From NCBI RefSeq assembly GCF_900110265.1, contig NZ_FODB01000032.1:1-41853 (forward strand): 41,853 nucleotides of DNA. Direction: 5' to 3'. Both the position numbers and the translations under genes were made by a program. The notes below the pieces were generated by a model. That model saw only the letters and a program-made list of their open reading frames with translations. It did no database searches and was not told where the DNA came from. Source of the stretch: Vreelandella aquamarina. Lineage in GTDB: Bacteria; Pseudomonadota; Gammaproteobacteria; Pseudomonadales; Halomonadaceae. Each line of letters begins with the position of its first letter. Within the stretch, counting starts at the first letter, position 1. This document shows positions 17,312 to 27,969 of the stretch, one piece after another.

Positions 17312-17779
17312 ATGACGTTGGAAACCATCCTCCCCCCGGAGCGCGTGCTTTATGACGTTCCCGGGGGCAGCAAAAAACGGGTGCTGGAGTTTTTCAGCAC
17401 CTTTATCGCCCAAAATACACCCAGCCTAGATAGCCAAGAGGTGTTTAGCCGACTCATTGGCCGCGAGCGACTAGGCAGTACGGGGATAGGCAACGGGGTT
17501 GCCATCCCCCACGCTCGCAGTCCTCACTGTAGCGCACCCATTGCTGGCTTTTTAAAGCTTGCTGAGCCAGTAGACTTCGACGCCATTGATGGCGACCCGG
17601 TGGATCTTGTGTTTGTGCTGCTGGTACCAGAAGAGGCAGATGACACCCACCTAGCACTGCTTGGCCAAGTGGCTACTATTATGAACGACGCCCATACGCG
17701 TCAGCAGTTACGTAAAGCCGATAGTCAGCGCGAACTCTTAGCACTTATTACCGCCAAGATTCGCGAACAAGCCGCCTAG
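17312..17779 (+). CDS. ptsN: Nitrogen-regulatory PTS EIIA component (EIIANtr)
   Basis: From the ATG at 17312 the product is 155 residues (MTLETILPPERVL); a GTG at 17297 is in frame but overlaps hpf. The PTS EIIA type-2 domain contains the phosphorylated H67 in GIGNGVAIPHAR. EIIANtr receives phosphate through PtsP and NPr and, instead of transporting sugar, controls potassium channels/kinases, the stringent response and sigma54-linked functions. The gene lies 4 nt after hpf and 65 nt before rapZ. NPr is encoded two genes on; the EI homologue ptsP is not in the window. Confidence 0.96.
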   Translation: MTLETILPPERVLYDVPGGSKKRVLEFFSTFIAQNTPSLDSQEVFSRLIGRERLGSTGIGNGVAIPHARSPHCSAPIAGFLKLAEPVDFDAIDGDPVDLVFVLLVPEEADDTHLALLGQVATIMNDAHTRQQLRKADSQRELLALITAKIREQAA

Positions 17780-17844
17780 GCTTTATGGGCGGTGGCCACT
17801 GCACGCAGCGATAATTTCCTCCCATGCAAGCCAAGAGAGACGCT

Positions 17845-18768
17845 ATGCAACTGGTGATCATTAGCGGCCGTTCAGGGTCCGGTAAATCTATCGCCTTACA
17901 AGCGCTAGAGGATCTTGGCTACTACGCTATCGACAATTTACCCGCCATGCTGCTGGGCTCATTAGTTGATGAACTACGTGAGCAAGGCGAGCGCACTCAC
18001 TTAGCAGTGAGCATTGACGCGCGCAACCTTCCTACGGCGCTTGAACGCCTCCCAGCTTTACTGGAAGAACTACGCCAGCGAGAAATTCGTTTTCAGGTCA
18101 TCTATCTGACCACGGATGCGCGCATTCTTTTGGAGCGTTACTCAGCCACCCGCCGTCGCCACCCGCTTACCCGGGATAGCGAAATGACGTTGGAAGAGGC
18201 CATCAATAAAGAAGAAGAGACGCTGCTTGAAATTCGCGATCTCGCTGACTTGTTGATCGATACGTCGCGCTTATCCGTGCATGACCTGAGACGCCGCATT
18301 ACTGATCAAGTCGCCCACCAGCGAAAAGATCAGCTAACACTGACGTTTGAGTCGTTTGGCTACAAACGCGGCGTACCCATGGATGCCGACTTAGTCTTCG
18401 ATGTTCGCTGCCTGCCCAACCCTTATTGGGACCCTACCCTGCGCCAATTTACAGGGCGTGATGCTAATATAGTGGCGTTTTTAAGTAGCTACCCAATGGT
18501 CGAGGCAATGACCAATGATATTCAGGCTTGGTTGGAAAAGTGGCTTCCGGCTTACCAAAATAGCCAGCGAAGTTATATAACCGTGGCTATTGGCTGCACC
18601 GGCGGGCAACACCGCTCTGTTTATATGGCCGAACAGCTTGCTAAAAAGCTGGTTAAACAGACCGGAGAAGTACAGTTGAGACACCGTGAGCTGGGGTTAC
18701 AATACACGCTGAGCGAAGAGCCAGCGGTACCATGCGTTACCACACCCACCGCTGCCAGCACGCCCTGA
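17845..18768 (+). CDS. rapZ: RNase adapter protein RapZ (YvcJ family)
   Basis: I choose ATG 17845 (MQLVIISGRSGSGKS), which gives 307 residues and fits the family; an ATG at 17824 would add seven residues. Walker A GRSGSGKS is at 8-15, DNLPAMLL follows, and the C-terminal domain has RCLPNPYWDPTLRQFTGRD and the CTGGQHRSVYMAE motif (about 251-263). In E. coli RapZ binds the sRNA GlmZ and hands it to RNase E, linking glucosamine-6-phosphate levels to GlmS synthesis. In bacteria without GlmZ/GlmY it may act differently; neither sRNA is visible here. Synteny with ptsN and npr is conserved. The gene is followed by an unusual tandem-repeat spacer. Confidence 0.95.
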   Translation: MQLVIISGRSGSGKSIALQALEDLGYYAIDNLPAMLLGSLVDELREQGERTHLAVSIDARNLPTALERLPALLEELRQREIRFQVIYLTTDARILLERYSATRRRHPLTRDSEMTLEEAINKEEETLLEIRDLADLLIDTSRLSVHDLRRRITDQVAHQRKDQLTLTFESFGYKRGVPMDADLVFDVRCLPNPYWDPTLRQFTGRDANIVAFLSSYPMVEAMTNDIQAWLEKWLPAYQNSQRSYITVAIGCTGGQHRSVYMAEQLAKKLVKQTGEVQLRHRELGLQYTLSEEPAVPCVTTPTAASTP

Positions 18769-18775
18769 GTTTCAG

Positions 18776-18851
18776 GACCTAACTTTTAAGGCCTAAGCTT
18801 CTCAAGACCTAAGTTTTTCAAGACCTTAGTTTTTCAAGACCTAAGTTTCAA
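18776..18851 (+). repeat. Five degenerate tandem repeats (about 14-16 bp) between rapZ and npr
   Basis: The rapZ-npr spacer is made of repeated units of the type GACCTAAGTTTTTCAA: two 16-bp copies at about 18805-18836 differing at one base (GACCTAAG versus GACCTTAG), a shortened copy after them, and two more diverged copies before them. The pair creates complementary CTAAG/CTTAG arms followed by TTTTT, a weak terminator-like fold. It is too short-period and has no spacers, so it is not a CRISPR. Confidence 0.8.
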
Positions 18852-18877
18852 GACCCACTCGGCAAAAAGGAACCAGA

Positions 18878-19147
18878 GTGCCCAAAAGAACCTTAACACT
18901 TACCAACCAGCGTGGTCTTCATGCCCGCGCGGCCACCAAACTGGTGAAATGTGGCCAGCAGTTTTCCGCGAATATCGTGGTTTATAAGCAGCAGCAGAAA
19001 GCCGATGCCGCCAATATTATGTCGCTGCTAATGCTGGCTGCCCCCTGCGGCACCGAGCTCACTGTCGCCGCTGAAGGAAGCGACGCCGAACAGGCGCTAG
19101 ATGCCATTGAAGCTCTGTTCGACGCACGGTTTGACGAAGACCAGTAG
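18878..19147 (+). CDS. npr: Phosphocarrier protein NPr (PtsO)
   Basis: The 89-residue product starts with GTG 18878 after an AAAAAGGA ribosome site. The HPr fold is clear: LTNQRGLHARAATKL with the phosphorylated H15, and the family Ser region ADAANIMSLLMLAA where HPr proteins carry a regulatory serine. NPr passes phosphate from PtsP to EIIANtr (ptsN, encoded three positions upstream). It is the last gene of the rpoN cluster and converges on pmbA with only 27 bp between the stops. It is separated from rapZ by the tandem-repeat spacer, which may set its expression relative to the upstream genes. Confidence 0.95.
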   Translation: MPKRTLTLTNQRGLHARAATKLVKCGQQFSANIVVYKQQQKADAANIMSLLMLAAPCGTELTVAAEGSDAEQALDAIEALFDARFDEDQ

Positions 19148-19174
19148 CTAGTTTACCAAGTCAGCACTTGTCGA

Positions 19175-20515
19175 CTAGCTTCCTGCCACTGTCATCGCAT
19201 CAATCAGCCAGCTACCCGTGTGAATACTGCCACGGGTATCCGTATCACTTCCCACACCGCTTAGCCCCGCGAACATCTTGTTGAGGTTACTAGCAATAGT
19301 GAACTCCTCAATGGGGTACTGTACTTCGCCATTCTCAATCCAGAAACCCGCTGCTCCCCGGGAATAGTCGCCAGTGACGCCGTTAACGCCCTGTCCCATG
19401 AGCTCGGTCACCCAAATACCACGCCCCATCTGTGTTAACAGCTCTTCCCGCGGCGTTAACGGCGCTAACAAGCGCATGTTGCGCGCGCCGCCCGCATTGC
19501 CCGTGGACTGCATTCCTAAACGACGCGCGCTGTAGGCAGAGAGCATGTAACTCGCCACCTCCCCCTGATCAATAAACCGGTTGCTACGGGTTTGTACACC
19601 CTCCGCATCAAACGGTGAACTAGCCGTTGCTCCCACTTCCAGCGGGCGCTCTTCTAACCCAAACCAATCGGGGAATAGCGGGCTACCCAAGCGATCACAT
19701 AAAAACGAGGCTTCTCGATAAAGCGCGCCGCCCGCCAGAGCACCCATAAGGTGGCCGATAAGGCCGCTAGCAAGGGAGGGATCAAACAGCACAGGAAACG
19801 TTCCCGTCGGGGGGCGTCGCGCTCCTAGACGCCGCAACGTTCGCGCTGCTGCCTCGCGCCCCACCTCCTCTGGGTGGCGAAGCTGCTGCGGGTTACGCGC
19901 AGACGTATAGTCATAATCCCGCTGCATACCTTGCTCATCTTGGGCAATCAGCATGCAGGAGAGTGAGTGACTGCTCCCCTTTTGAGTCCCCAAAAAGCCG
20001 TGGCTATTGGCGTATACTCGCACGCCCTCACCGCTTGAGAGCGAGGCACCTTCTGACTGGTGAATACCTGACACCTCACGGCCAGCCTGTTCGCAGCGCA
20101 GGGCAAGGTCAATCGCTTCATCGGTTGAGAGTGCCCACGGATAGTGCACCTTCAAGTCTGGCAAATGGGTCGCCATCAGCTCTGCTTCAGCGAGGCCTGC
20201 AGCGGGATCTTCCCCGGTATAACGTGCAATAGCCAGCGCCTTTTCAACCGTGGCACGAATGGAGGCACTACTGGCATCCGTTGAGGAAGCGCTACCTTTA
20301 CGTTTTCCCACATAGAGTGTGACCGCAATACCCTGATCACGAGATAGTTCAACGGTCTCCACTTCACCAAGTCGCACGCTAACGCCCAACCCTTGGTCAA
20401 CGCTCGCGCCGACTTCGGCGGCATCCGCCCCTAGCTGTTTTGCCAGGGCAAGCGCCTCTGTGGCGCGCTCCGTCAACTGCGCCTGCTGCGCCGTTGCATC
20501 AAATGCCTGTGCCAT
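19175..20515 (-). CDS. pmbA: PmbA/TldE, subunit of the TldD-TldE metalloprotease
   Basis: The ATG at 20515 is preceded by AAAGGAGG with 4 nt spacing; an ATG at 20542 lies upstream of that site and is rejected. The product is 446 residues of the U62/PmbA family, with VLFDPSLASGLIGHLMGAL and GAAGFWIENGEVQYPIEEFTIASNL. Unlike TldD it lacks an HExxxH metal site, as expected for the non-catalytic TldE subunit. Together TldD and TldE unfold and degrade peptides; in E. coli they mature microcin B17 and degrade the antitoxin CcdA. The partner tldD lies 0.6 kb away on the same strand, separated by the oppositely oriented darP. Confidence 0.94.
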   Translation of the reverse strand: MAQAFDATAQQAQLTERATEALALAKQLGADAAEVGASVDQGLGVSVRLGEVETVELSRDQGIAVTLYVGKRKGSASSTDASSASIRATVEKALAIARYTGEDPAAGLAEAELMATHLPDLKVHYPWALSTDEAIDLALRCEQAGREVSGIHQSEGASLSSGEGVRVYANSHGFLGTQKGSSHSLSCMLIAQDEQGMQRDYDYTSARNPQQLRHPEEVGREAAARTLRRLGARRPPTGTFPVLFDPSLASGLIGHLMGALAGGALYREASFLCDRLGSPLFPDWFGLEERPLEVGATASSPFDAEGVQTRSNRFIDQGEVASYMLSAYSARRLGMQSTGNAGGARNMRLLAPLTPREELLTQMGRGIWVTELMGQGVNGVTGDYSRGAAGFWIENGEVQYPIEEFTIASNLNKMFAGLSGVGSDTDTRGSIHTGSWLIDAMTVAGS

Positions 20516-20569
20516 ATGGCCTCCTTTTCGCCTGAATCGCATTGGCGAATCAATGTTGTGGTCGCAGCC

Positions 20570-20578
20570 TGATATAAT
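20570..20578 (+). promoter_or_regulatory. Extended -10 promoter of darP
   Basis: TGATATAAT is a perfect extended -10 element (TG-N-TATAAT) 32 nt before the darP start. No good -35 is found at 17 bp, which is acceptable for an extended -10 promoter. It lies in the pmbA-darP divergent gap. Confidence 0.6.
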
Positions 20579-20610
20579 GCTGCAAACGAATCTAATCTGT
20601 GAGTTCTTAT

Positions 20611-21132
20611 ATGCCGAAGCAACGCCCCGAGCCTATCGATATCGATGAACAAGAAGAGCGCCCGAGTAAATCTCAGCTAAAGCGTGAAATGCATGCTCTG
20701 CAAGCGCTTGGCGAAACATTAATTGCCATGAAGCCTGCCGAGCGGGCGCGCTTTCCTTTATCAGACGATATGCTGAGAGCGATTGAAGAGACTTCTCGCA
20801 TTCGCTCTCATGAAGGCCGCCGTCGCCATATGCAATACGTTGGCAAACTTATCCGCAAAGAGGACCTAACGGCCATTCAGGGCGTTTTCGATGCCATCGA
20901 ACAAGAGAAAGAGCAGCGCGATCATGCGTTTCATCGCCTGGAAAAATGGCGTGACCGCCTAGTGGATGAGGGCGACGACGCCGTTGACTTGTTTATGGCA
21001 GACTACCCTAACGCCGATCGTCAGGCGCTGCGCCAGCTAGTGCGCAACGCCCGCAAAGAGCGCGAACAGGGCAAGCCCCCCACCAGCTCACGCAAGCTTT
21101 TCAAACACCTGCGCGATACGCTAGCGCTGTAA
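20611..21132 (+). CDS. darP: DarP (YjgA, DUF615), 50S ribosome assembly factor
   Basis: From ATG 20611 (MPKQRPEPIDIDEQEERPSK) the product is 173 residues, a typical YjgA length; a GTG at 20599 is in frame but less likely. The protein is highly charged and helical, with KSQLKREMHALQALGETL near the N terminus and ADYPNADRQALRQLVRNARKE near the C terminus, both family signatures. DarP associates with late 50S assembly intermediates and supports peptidyl-transferase centre maturation in E. coli. Its location between pmbA and tldD, on the opposite strand, is the same in Pseudomonas-type genomes. Confidence 0.93.
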   Translation: MPKQRPEPIDIDEQEERPSKSQLKREMHALQALGETLIAMKPAERARFPLSDDMLRAIEETSRIRSHEGRRRHMQYVGKLIRKEDLTAIQGVFDAIEQEKEQRDHAFHRLEKWRDRLVDEGDDAVDLFMADYPNADRQALRQLVRNARKEREQGKPPTSSRKLFKHLRDTLAL

Positions 21133-21141
21133 ACCAGAGTC

Positions 21142-22596
21142 TCAAGAAGACTGCGTGCCGCCCACGGTCAGCTCATCCAGTTTCAGGGTGGGTTGGCCAA
21201 CCCCCACCGGCACACCCTGGCCCTCTTTACCGCAAACGCCAATCCCGGTATCCATCGCCATGTCGTGGCCAATCATCGATACCCGGCCCATGGCCTCAGG
21301 CCCGTTACCAATCAGCGTTGCACCTTTCACCGGCGCGGTAATTTTACCGTCTTCAATCATGTAGGCTTCGCTCGCCGAAAACACGAATTTTCCCGAGGTA
21401 ATATCCACCTGCCCTCCGCCAAAACTCACGGCGTAGATTCCCCGCTTAACGCTTTTAATGATATCGGCAGGGTCATCTTGACCAGCCAACATCACCGTAT
21501 TGGTCATACGCGGCATCGGCAGATGAGCGAACGACTCACGGCGGGCGTTGCCGGTAGGTGCCATCTTCATCAATCGCGCGTTTAACTTATCCTGCATATA
21601 GCCAGTTAAAATGCCATCTTCAATCAGCGGCGTATATTGGCCGGGCGTGCCTTCGTCATCCACGCTCAACGCGCCGCGACTATCAGCAACAGTGGCATCG
21701 TCAACCACTGTGACTCCCTTGGCGGCAACCTGCTGCCCCATTCGCCCTGCAAAGGCAGAACTGCCTTTACGGTTAAAGTCACCTTCCAAGCCATGGCCTA
21801 CCGCTTCGTGCAGCAGAATGCCCGGCCAACCGGCGCCTAACACCACTGGCATCTGCCCCGCTGGCGCATCAATGGCTTCAAGATTGACCAGCGCTTGGCG
21901 CACCGCCTCTTTGGCATAGCGTTCGGCAACGCCCTCATCCCGCAGACGCGACATGGAGTAACGACCACCGCCGCCAGCGCTGCCGCGCTCACGGCGGCCA
22001 TCTTTCGCCGCAATAACACTGACGTTAAAACGCACCAGTGGGCGAATATCCGCCGCTAGGGTGCCGTCACTGGCGCGTACTAAAACCACCTCATAGGTGC
22101 CCGACAGCGACGCACTGACCTGGCTAATGCTCGGGTCGGCCGCTCTGGCCACGCGGTCTGCCTCTTTCAGCATGGCCACTTTGTCTTCTGCCGAAAGGCC
22201 CGCCAGTGGGTCGATACCTGCATAGTACGACGCCACGCTGACTGGCATCACTTTCTGCCCTGGCAACTGTTTGCCGCTGCGGACAATGCCAGAGGCGGTA
22301 CGGCCTGTATCCATTAGTGCATCAGCGGTAATTTGGTTGGAGTACGCAAACCCGGTTTTCTCACCTGCCAACGAGCGCACGCCAACGCCGCCATCAATGT
22401 TATAGCTGGCCTCTTTAACTTCGCCATCTTCCAGCACCCAACCCTCTTGCCAGGTGCGCTGAAAGTAGAGGTCGGCATAATCAATCCCCGCTCCCATGGC
22501 GTAGCCAAGGCCAGCATCCAGAGCGTTCAAATCGAGGCCACCTGGCGTTAGCAAAATGGAAACAGCGGACTCTATATCGCTTTTATGTGCGGTCAT
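21142..22596 (-). CDS. tldD: TldD metalloprotease
   Basis: The ATG at 22596 overlaps the yhdP stop as ATGA, giving 484 residues, the usual TldD length; an in-frame ATG at 22632 would lie well inside yhdP. The zinc motif HEAVGH occurs at 263-268 (H263, E264, H268) within [14 protein letters not shown], and the late conserved cysteine is in [11 protein letters not shown]. TldD is the catalytic half of the TldD-TldE protease, cytoplasmic, active on small unfolded peptides. pmbA/tldE lies downstream of darP. Coupling to yhdP by a 4-bp overlap suggests co-transcription with the yhdP-rng-maf-mre genes. Confidence 0.95.
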   Translation of the reverse strand: MTAHKSDIESAVSILLTPGGLDLNALDAGLGYAMGAGIDYADLYFQRTWQEGWVLEDGEVKEASYNIDGGVGVRSLAGEKTGFAYSNQITADALMDTGRTASGIVRSGKQLPGQKVMPVSVASYYAGIDPLAGLSAEDKVAMLKEADRVARAADPSISQVSASLSGTYEVVLVRASDGTLAADIRPLVRFNVSVIAAKDGRRERGSAGGGGRYSMSRLRDEGVAERYAKEAVRQALVNLEAIDAPAGQMPVVLGAGWPGILLHEAVGHGLEGDFNRKGSSAFAGRMGQQVAAKGVTVVDDATVADSRGALSVDDEGTPGQYTPLIEDGILTGYMQDKLNARLMKMAPTGNARRESFAHLPMPRMTNTVMLAGQDDPADIIKSVKRGIYAVSFGGGQVDITSGKFVFSASEAYMIEDGKITAPVKGATLIGNGPEAMGRVSMIGHDMAMDTGIGVCGKEGQGVPVGVGQPTLKLDELTVGGTQSS

Positions 22597-25500
22597 TGGG
22601 GGCCTTCTAAAGTCACTTGCGGCGAGGTCCAAGGGCCTCGCACGCGATAATAAATAGTGGTTGCTTGATCCAGCGCATCGCCAAAAATTTGGTCGGCAAG
22701 AAACAGTGCACCGCCCACAATGGGCGCTCCGACAGCAATGGCGGCGATGGGTAAACTTTGGCTAACCGGCAGTGTGACGCCTAGGCGCTGGTCAAGTTCA
22801 CGCTGTAAGAGGTTAACACTTCCTGTTAGCGTCAGCGTGGTGGCGGGTGCATCAATTTGCAGGGGGCCACGAAGCAACAGCTGCCCTCCAGCTACATCGG
22901 CAGTGCCATGCACACGGTCAAAGGCCGTTCCCTGACCGGTTAGGTCAGAAAAATCGAACCGTAGACGGCGCAGAATGTTATCAAAGTTGAGCAAGCCCAC
23001 TAAGCGGGCAGGCGTCGATTCAAGCGTCACAAAACGGCCGTCGCGTATATCAGCACTCATTTCACCACCGGCCCGGCTTAAATCAAGCTGCCAGGGGGCT
23101 CCCGGCCAAGTAAGCTCAGCAGCAAGGTCGGTGGTGCGGCTACGCATGGCTACCGGTTGGTTAAGTCGCTCCAGCGCCGTCCCCACATCGCCACCCTGTA
23201 TGGAGATATCCGCTCGTGTACGGCTATTCACCGCATTGCCTTCCCAAACCAACTCGCCGCGTGCAGAAAGCTGTCCGAGGGTTAAACCAACTGGTGAGAG
23301 CGAAAAACGACGATCATCGGTTTGCCAGTAGGCGGTTAATGGGCCAAAGCGAGTGCCACCAACGCTAATATCCGCTAGCCGTAGCCTGCCGTTGGGCATT
23401 TCAGCTAGCCAGTCGGGAATAGCAACGGGGGCTACATACTGTGTTTCAATTGCATCAACCCAAGAGTCGGGGGCTGCGACAGTGGCATCATGCTCTTTGG
23501 CGGGCAGGTCCAGTAAACGATCTAGGACTAGCATGCTAATTGCAACATCAAGCGGCCGCTCACTGGTGGGTTGGTAATCTAGGCGCCCAGACAACATATC
23601 GCCGCTAAGTTGAAGTGCTGCGCGCTGGCCGGTGAGTGTCCCTGAGGCGTTAAAAGCGCCAAAGCACTCGTCACGAAAGCGTAAACAGCCAGCACGTAGC
23701 AGTACTTCAAGCGGCGTGCTCTCGCCACTAGAAGCAGATGCCAAGGCGCCTCCCGACAATATCGGCGACAGCACAGCGTGCCATGCCATGGGGTCTAACG
23801 TATCGAGCCCTGCTTCAAGGCGCCAGCCAGGCTGGCTGGGCCAATTCGGTCGCTGCACTGCATTGCCGAGCACCACTTCGGCCGCTAGTGCACCACTATT
23901 CAACGTTTGGAATCTCGCGGCTGCCTTATCGGCCAATTGCGTCGATACTCGCCCGCTTTCAAACTCCGCGCGTAGCTGCCATGGCCACGGTTGATCGCTA
24001 GTCTTGGCAAACGGCTCGGGTAGCGCGCTGGTGATGCCAAGCAGGCGGCTCTCTAAGGTTAACACTGGACGAGCCGCAAGAGAGACCTCACCCTGCCACT
24101 GGGTGCGGCCACTCATCATTTGGCGAGCCTGCTCTGCAGGCAGTCCTGCCAGCGACCACAGCGCAGACGACTCCACGCTGCCCTGCAAGGCAACACGCTG
24201 ATCAGCCATCAGCTCTGCGCGAATATCACCGCCCTGCCACTGGCTGCTTAGCTCTCCTAACAGCGCATGCGCCTCACCCACCTGCTGCCAGCTGAGCCCA
24301 CCCTCCAGATCACGCAGGGTTATTGGTAGTGACGCGAAGCGCACAGCCGATAGTGCTGGCCGCGCATTAATCTCTAGCTGGAGCGACTCCTCGTTATCCA
24401 GCGGCAATACAAGGGCGATATCCCCTTCGACGGTACCATCAACGGTAATATCGCTAAGTGGTAACGTGTCCATATCCGGCATGGCCTGAACAAAGTTCAG
24501 CAAGGATGCACCATCACCCTGAAGACTGCCTGATAGCTGAAGCGGCTGCTCTTTCTCCATACGTATCGTGCCTTGGGATACTTCAACGCCGTGGCTTTGG
24601 GCGTGCTCTACCTGGGCTTGAAGCACTCCTCCTTGCCATAGCAAGCGCCCCTCGACATCTTCCAAACGCGGCCACTCCGGGGCAATCGGCAAGTGGCCTT
24701 GAGTGACCTCCAGTGCGAGCGTTGCCGAGAGTTGATCTGATGAAGCCGCAGGTCCCAGGGGCTGACTAAGCTTCAGCGAACCTTGCGGCACTAAGCCACC
24801 AATATCGCTCTCCAACCACTCCCTCAGCTTCGGCTCAAATGCTTTCATGGGCAGCCACTGGGAGAGCGGGCGGGAGATCGCATCTACATCGGCAAACGCA
24901 ATATCCAACCCAAATTGACCGCTTTGCTGCCCCGCGATCAAGCCGAACCCACCGCTTACCTGGGCGCCATCCCAGTCCACATTAAGGTCACGGCCGCTAA
25001 TCATGGTGTTAGGACCATCATACACCCACTCCACCACCCCTTCGGCGTGACTTAGCTGCATAGGCACATCGAAGAGTTCTGGAAAATAGAGCGTACTATC
25101 GCCTGCGCTATTAAAGGTCACTCGGCCACGCAGGTCGCGAGCCTGCACCCAAGCGTCCAGCGGACCGCCTCCTGGCGCTTGCTGCCAGGGGAGTACAGCC
25201 ACATTAGTAAGTGCAGCATCCACGCCCCAACGCCCCTCACTCTGCCCCAGGCGCAGCCCCTGCACCTGCCCTCGGGGCGAGAGCGTTTGCAATACCCGGG
25301 TGAGTGACTCAGGCAACAGCGCATACTCCCGCCAAGCCGCTAGCGAGGCGAGCTCAAACGCACTGGTTCGCAACTCCCACTGCCCCGGCTGGTGTGACAG
25401 ATACCAGTGGTGTGGCAGCGCGGGGCCATCACCAACGCCTTCAGGCTGGGCCCACTCTACGGTTTCTGCATTGCCACTTAGCCACGCCTCACCGCCTTCG

Positions 25501-26447
25501 CTGTCGCGCAGCCACTGCCCACTGGCCTGAATGTTTCGCAGCACAGCGTACTCCACATCTTTACGTAGCGTCAGCTCGGGCACATCTAGTGCAAGCCGCG
25601 CATCAGCTAGCGCGCCTTCTTGCCAACGCCCCCATAGCTGCACATGACCGCCCACCTGTTCGAGAAAAGGCATGCGATCTGGCCGAAACAGTGCCGCCAG
25701 CACCACCAGATGATCCAACTGCATATCGAGCTGAAGCGCAGCAGAAAAGTCCCTAAAGCCTTGCTGACCGGGCTGCATTTCGGCACGCATGGTAATGGCG
25801 GGCAGCTCTGATGCCAGCACATCAGGCGCCTCGACAATATTCAGGGAGCCCTCTAATCGTGTGCGGCGATGATCGCCATTCAGAAGCAGCGAAGGTGCAT
25901 GAAGCATCACAGTCTGCTGCTGGCCATGCAGCATGATGCGGCTGTTATCCACCCAAAGGCGCTGGCGCAGCAGCAGTCCAGCCCAGGCATCCAAGGATTC
26001 AAGGTCCACCTCTGGTTGTGGTGCTACCCCCAGCGGCAGCTTGGCCGGTGAAGGCCAGCCCCAGGCGATGTCAGGCTGCTGGTAGAGATGGAATTCGAGC
26101 CCAGACATACGCGCATCGCTGAAGATAGGCGCTAAGTGGCGCAACGTGGCCCAGGCATCCAAACGCAGCGACAAGCGATCAAGCCCTATCAGGGCCTGAC
26201 CATCCGGCGTTTGCGCATGAAGGTCTTCAAGCTCCAGGTGCAGGACGTTGCGCTCCAGAGAGAGCGCTAGATGGTCGATGCTCACCGGCACGCCAATACG
26301 TGCCTCTAAAAGCGCCTCCAAGCGGGGGGACAATGCATCCACTTGGCTAGCAAAGAGACGCAGCGCTAACAGCAGTACCGCCAGCGTACCCAGCACAACG
26401 GCCACCCCTACTAGACAGCCACGAAAAAAAGAGCGTGGTGCCATCAT
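22593..26447 (-). CDS. yhdP: YhdP, AsmA-like inner-membrane protein in phospholipid transport to the outer membrane
   Basis: The 1284-residue product begins with one membrane anchor (about 10-32, [23 protein letters not shown]), followed by the AsmA-like opening [26 protein letters not shown] very long repeat-rich beta region follows, and the C-terminal end has [30 protein letters not shown] and [19 protein letters not shown], typical of YhdP/DUF3971. Such proteins form a hydrophobic groove spanning the periplasm and carry phospholipids to the outer membrane, together with TamB and YdbH in E. coli. The start overlaps the rng stop (TAATG). Gene order rng-yhdP-tldD is conserved. Confidence 0.94.
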   Translation of the reverse strand: MMAPRSFFRGCLVGVAVVLGTLAVLLLALRLFASQVDALSPRLEALLEARIGVPVSIDHLALSLERNVLHLELEDLHAQTPDGQALIGLDRLSLRLDAWATLRHLAPIFSDARMSGLEFHLYQQPDIAWGWPSPAKLPLGVAPQPEVDLESLDAWAGLLLRQRLWVDNSRIMLHGQQQTVMLHAPSLLLNGDHRRTRLEGSLNIVEAPDVLASELPAITMRAEMQPGQQGFRDFSAALQLDMQLDHLVVLAALFRPDRMPFLEQVGGHVQLWGRWQEGALADARLALDVPELTLRKDVEYAVLRNIQASGQWLRDSEGGEAWLSGNAETVEWAQPEGVGDGPALPHHWYLSHQPGQWELRTSAFELASLAAWREYALLPESLTRVLQTLSPRGQVQGLRLGQSEGRWGVDAALTNVAVLPWQQAPGGGPLDAWVQARDLRGRVTFNSAGDSTLYFPELFDVPMQLSHAEGVVEWVYDGPNTMISGRDLNVDWDGAQVSGGFGLIAGQQSGQFGLDIAFADVDAISRPLSQWLPMKAFEPKLREWLESDIGGLVPQGSLKLSQPLGPAASSDQLSATLALEVTQGHLPIAPEWPRLEDVEGRLLWQGGVLQAQVEHAQSHGVEVSQGTIRMEKEQPLQLSGSLQGDGASLLNFVQAMPDMDTLPLSDITVDGTVEGDIALVLPLDNEESLQLEINARPALSAVRFASLPITLRDLEGGLSWQQVGEAHALLGELSSQWQGGDIRAELMADQRVALQGSVESSALWSLAGLPAEQARQMMSGRTQWQGEVSLAARPVLTLESRLLGITSALPEPFAKTSDQPWPWQLRAEFESGRVSTQLADKAAARFQTLNSGALAAEVVLGNAVQRPNWPSQPGWRLEAGLDTLDPMAWHAVLSPILSGGALASASSGESTPLEVLLRAGCLRFRDECFGAFNASGTLTGQRAALQLSGDMLSGRLDYQPTSERPLDVAISMLVLDRLLDLPAKEHDATVAAPDSWVDAIETQYVAPVAIPDWLAEMPNGRLRLADISVGGTRFGPLTAYWQTDDRRFSLSPVGLTLGQLSARGELVWEGNAVNSRTRADISIQGGDVGTALERLNQPVAMRSRTTDLAAELTWPGAPWQLDLSRAGGEMSADIRDGRFVTLESTPARLVGLLNFDNILRRLRFDFSDLTGQGTAFDRVHGTADVAGGQLLLRGPLQIDAPATTLTLTGSVNLLQRELDQRLGVTLPVSQSLPIAAIAVGAPIVGGALFLADQIFGDALDQATTIYYRVRGPWTSPQVTLEGPQ

Positions 26448-27910
26448 TACATCAGTACGATGTCGTACTGCTCTTGGGAGTAGTGCTGCTCAACCTGAAA
26501 ACGGATCGTTTTATTAATAAACGTTTCCAGGTCAGCGACCGCGGCAGACTCCTCATCAAGCAGCCTGTCCACTACTGGCTGGGATGCCAGCACCATATAC
26601 GTTTCCGCACTATAAGCCCGCTCTTCACGCAGGATCTCACGGAAGATTTCGTAGCAGACCGTTTCAGGGGTTTTCAACGTGCCGCGACCACCACAGGTGG
26701 GACACGCTTCGCATAGTGTTTGTTCAAGGCTTTCCCGCGTGCGTTTACGGGTAAGCTGCACTAAACCAAGTTCGGTGACCCCGGTACATTTGGTTTTAGC
26801 ATGGTCCCGCTCAAGCGCTTTTTCCAGCACGCGCAGCACTTGCCGCTGGTGCTCTACATCCACCATATCGATAAAGTCGATAATGATGATGCCACCTAAA
26901 TTACGCAGCCTAAGCTGGCGGGCAATGGCAGTGGCGGCTTCCAGATTCGTCTTGAAAATAGTCTCTTCAAGGTTACGATGCCCCACATACCCACCGGTAT
27001 TCACATCGATGGTAGTCATGGCCTCGGTGGGGTCAATTACCAAGTATCCTCCGGACTTGAGCTGCACCTTGCGACCTAGCGCTTTTTGAATCTCGTCTTC
27101 GACACTATAAAGGTCGAAGATGGGGCGTTCGCCGGGGTAGTACTCGATGCGATCAACAGCATCGGGCATAAACTCTTCAGCAAACTCGACCAGCTTGACG
27201 AAGTTCTCCCGGGAATCAATGCGTACTTTCTCGATATCATCCCGCATCACATCCCGCAGGGTGCGCATAAACAACGGCAAGTCATCGTAGATGACGTTGG
27301 GAGGGGCGGCGGTGATTTTGCGCTCGCTGACCTTGCGCCAAATACGTAGCAAGAAGTACATGTCGCTGGCCAGCTCTTCATCGCCTACGCCTTCGGCCGC
27401 CGTACGCACGATAAAGCCACCCGTGACCTCAATGGTTTGCTCTTCGATACTTTTATCCAGCAGCGCTTTCAAGCGCTCCCGCTCGCGCTCATCTTCAATG
27501 CGCTGCGATACCCCGTGATGAGGCGAGTCAGGCATATAGACCAGATAGCGAGAGGGAATCGAAAGATGGGTAGTCAGCCGCGCCCCTTTGGTACCGATAG
27601 GATCTTTGGTGACTTGCACCACCAGCGCCTGACCTTCGTGTAGAAGCTGCCCGATGGTCTGCTGCTCGTCATTGGGCGTACCGGGTGGCATGACCTCATG
27701 GGCATGAATAAACGCTGCGCGCTCTAAGCCAATATCAACAAAGGCAGCCTGCATGCCAGGCAGTACGCGCACCACTTTGCCTTTGTAGATATTGCCTACG
27801 ATACCGCGCCTGCGAGAGCGCTCTATTAGCGCCTCTTGCAATACGCCGTTTTCCACCAGCGCAACGCGGGTCTCCATTGGCGTTAAATTTATGAGGACTT
27901 CACCGCTCAT
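26447..27910 (-). CDS. rng: Ribonuclease G
   Basis: The ATG at 27910 (MSGEVLINLTPMETRVALVENG) follows AAGGAA by about 8 nt and gives 487 residues; the frame runs 28 codons further into the maf 3' region but that is not coding for this protein. An S1 domain occupies about 35-120. Catalytic aspartates D302 (TTIDVNTGG) and D345 (IIIDFIDM) match the RNase E/G active site, and the zinc-link C403-x2-C406 is in ACPTCGGRG. The C-terminal scaffold of RNase E is missing, so this is RNase G (CafA). It matures the 5' end of 16S rRNA and turns over selected mRNAs. It lies 59 nt after maf. Confidence 0.96.
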   Translation of the reverse strand: MSGEVLINLTPMETRVALVENGVLQEALIERSRRRGIVGNIYKGKVVRVLPGMQAAFVDIGLERAAFIHAHEVMPPGTPNDEQQTIGQLLHEGQALVVQVTKDPIGTKGARLTTHLSIPSRYLVYMPDSPHHGVSQRIEDERERERLKALLDKSIEEQTIEVTGGFIVRTAAEGVGDEELASDMYFLLRIWRKVSERKITAAPPNVIYDDLPLFMRTLRDVMRDDIEKVRIDSRENFVKLVEFAEEFMPDAVDRIEYYPGERPIFDLYSVEDEIQKALGRKVQLKSGGYLVIDPTEAMTTIDVNTGGYVGHRNLEETIFKTNLEAATAIARQLRLRNLGGIIIIDFIDMVDVEHQRQVLRVLEKALERDHAKTKCTGVTELGLVQLTRKRTRESLEQTLCEACPTCGGRGTLKTPETVCYEIFREILREERAYSAETYMVLASQPVVDRLLDEESAAVADLETFINKTIRFQVEQHYSQEQYDIVLM

Positions 27911-27969
27911 GCAAAATTCCTTATTGGATGTCCTATTCCTTGCCAGCGCAGCGGGCGATGAGTCGGTGG

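Noticed and set aside
18776..18851. CRISPR array
   Set aside because: Units are 14-16 bp, directly abutting and degenerate, with no unique spacers and no cas genes.
25304..25756. Plus-strand open frames opposite yhdP
   Set aside because: They are Ala/His/Arg-rich shadows of a long conserved gene, without start signals or family features.
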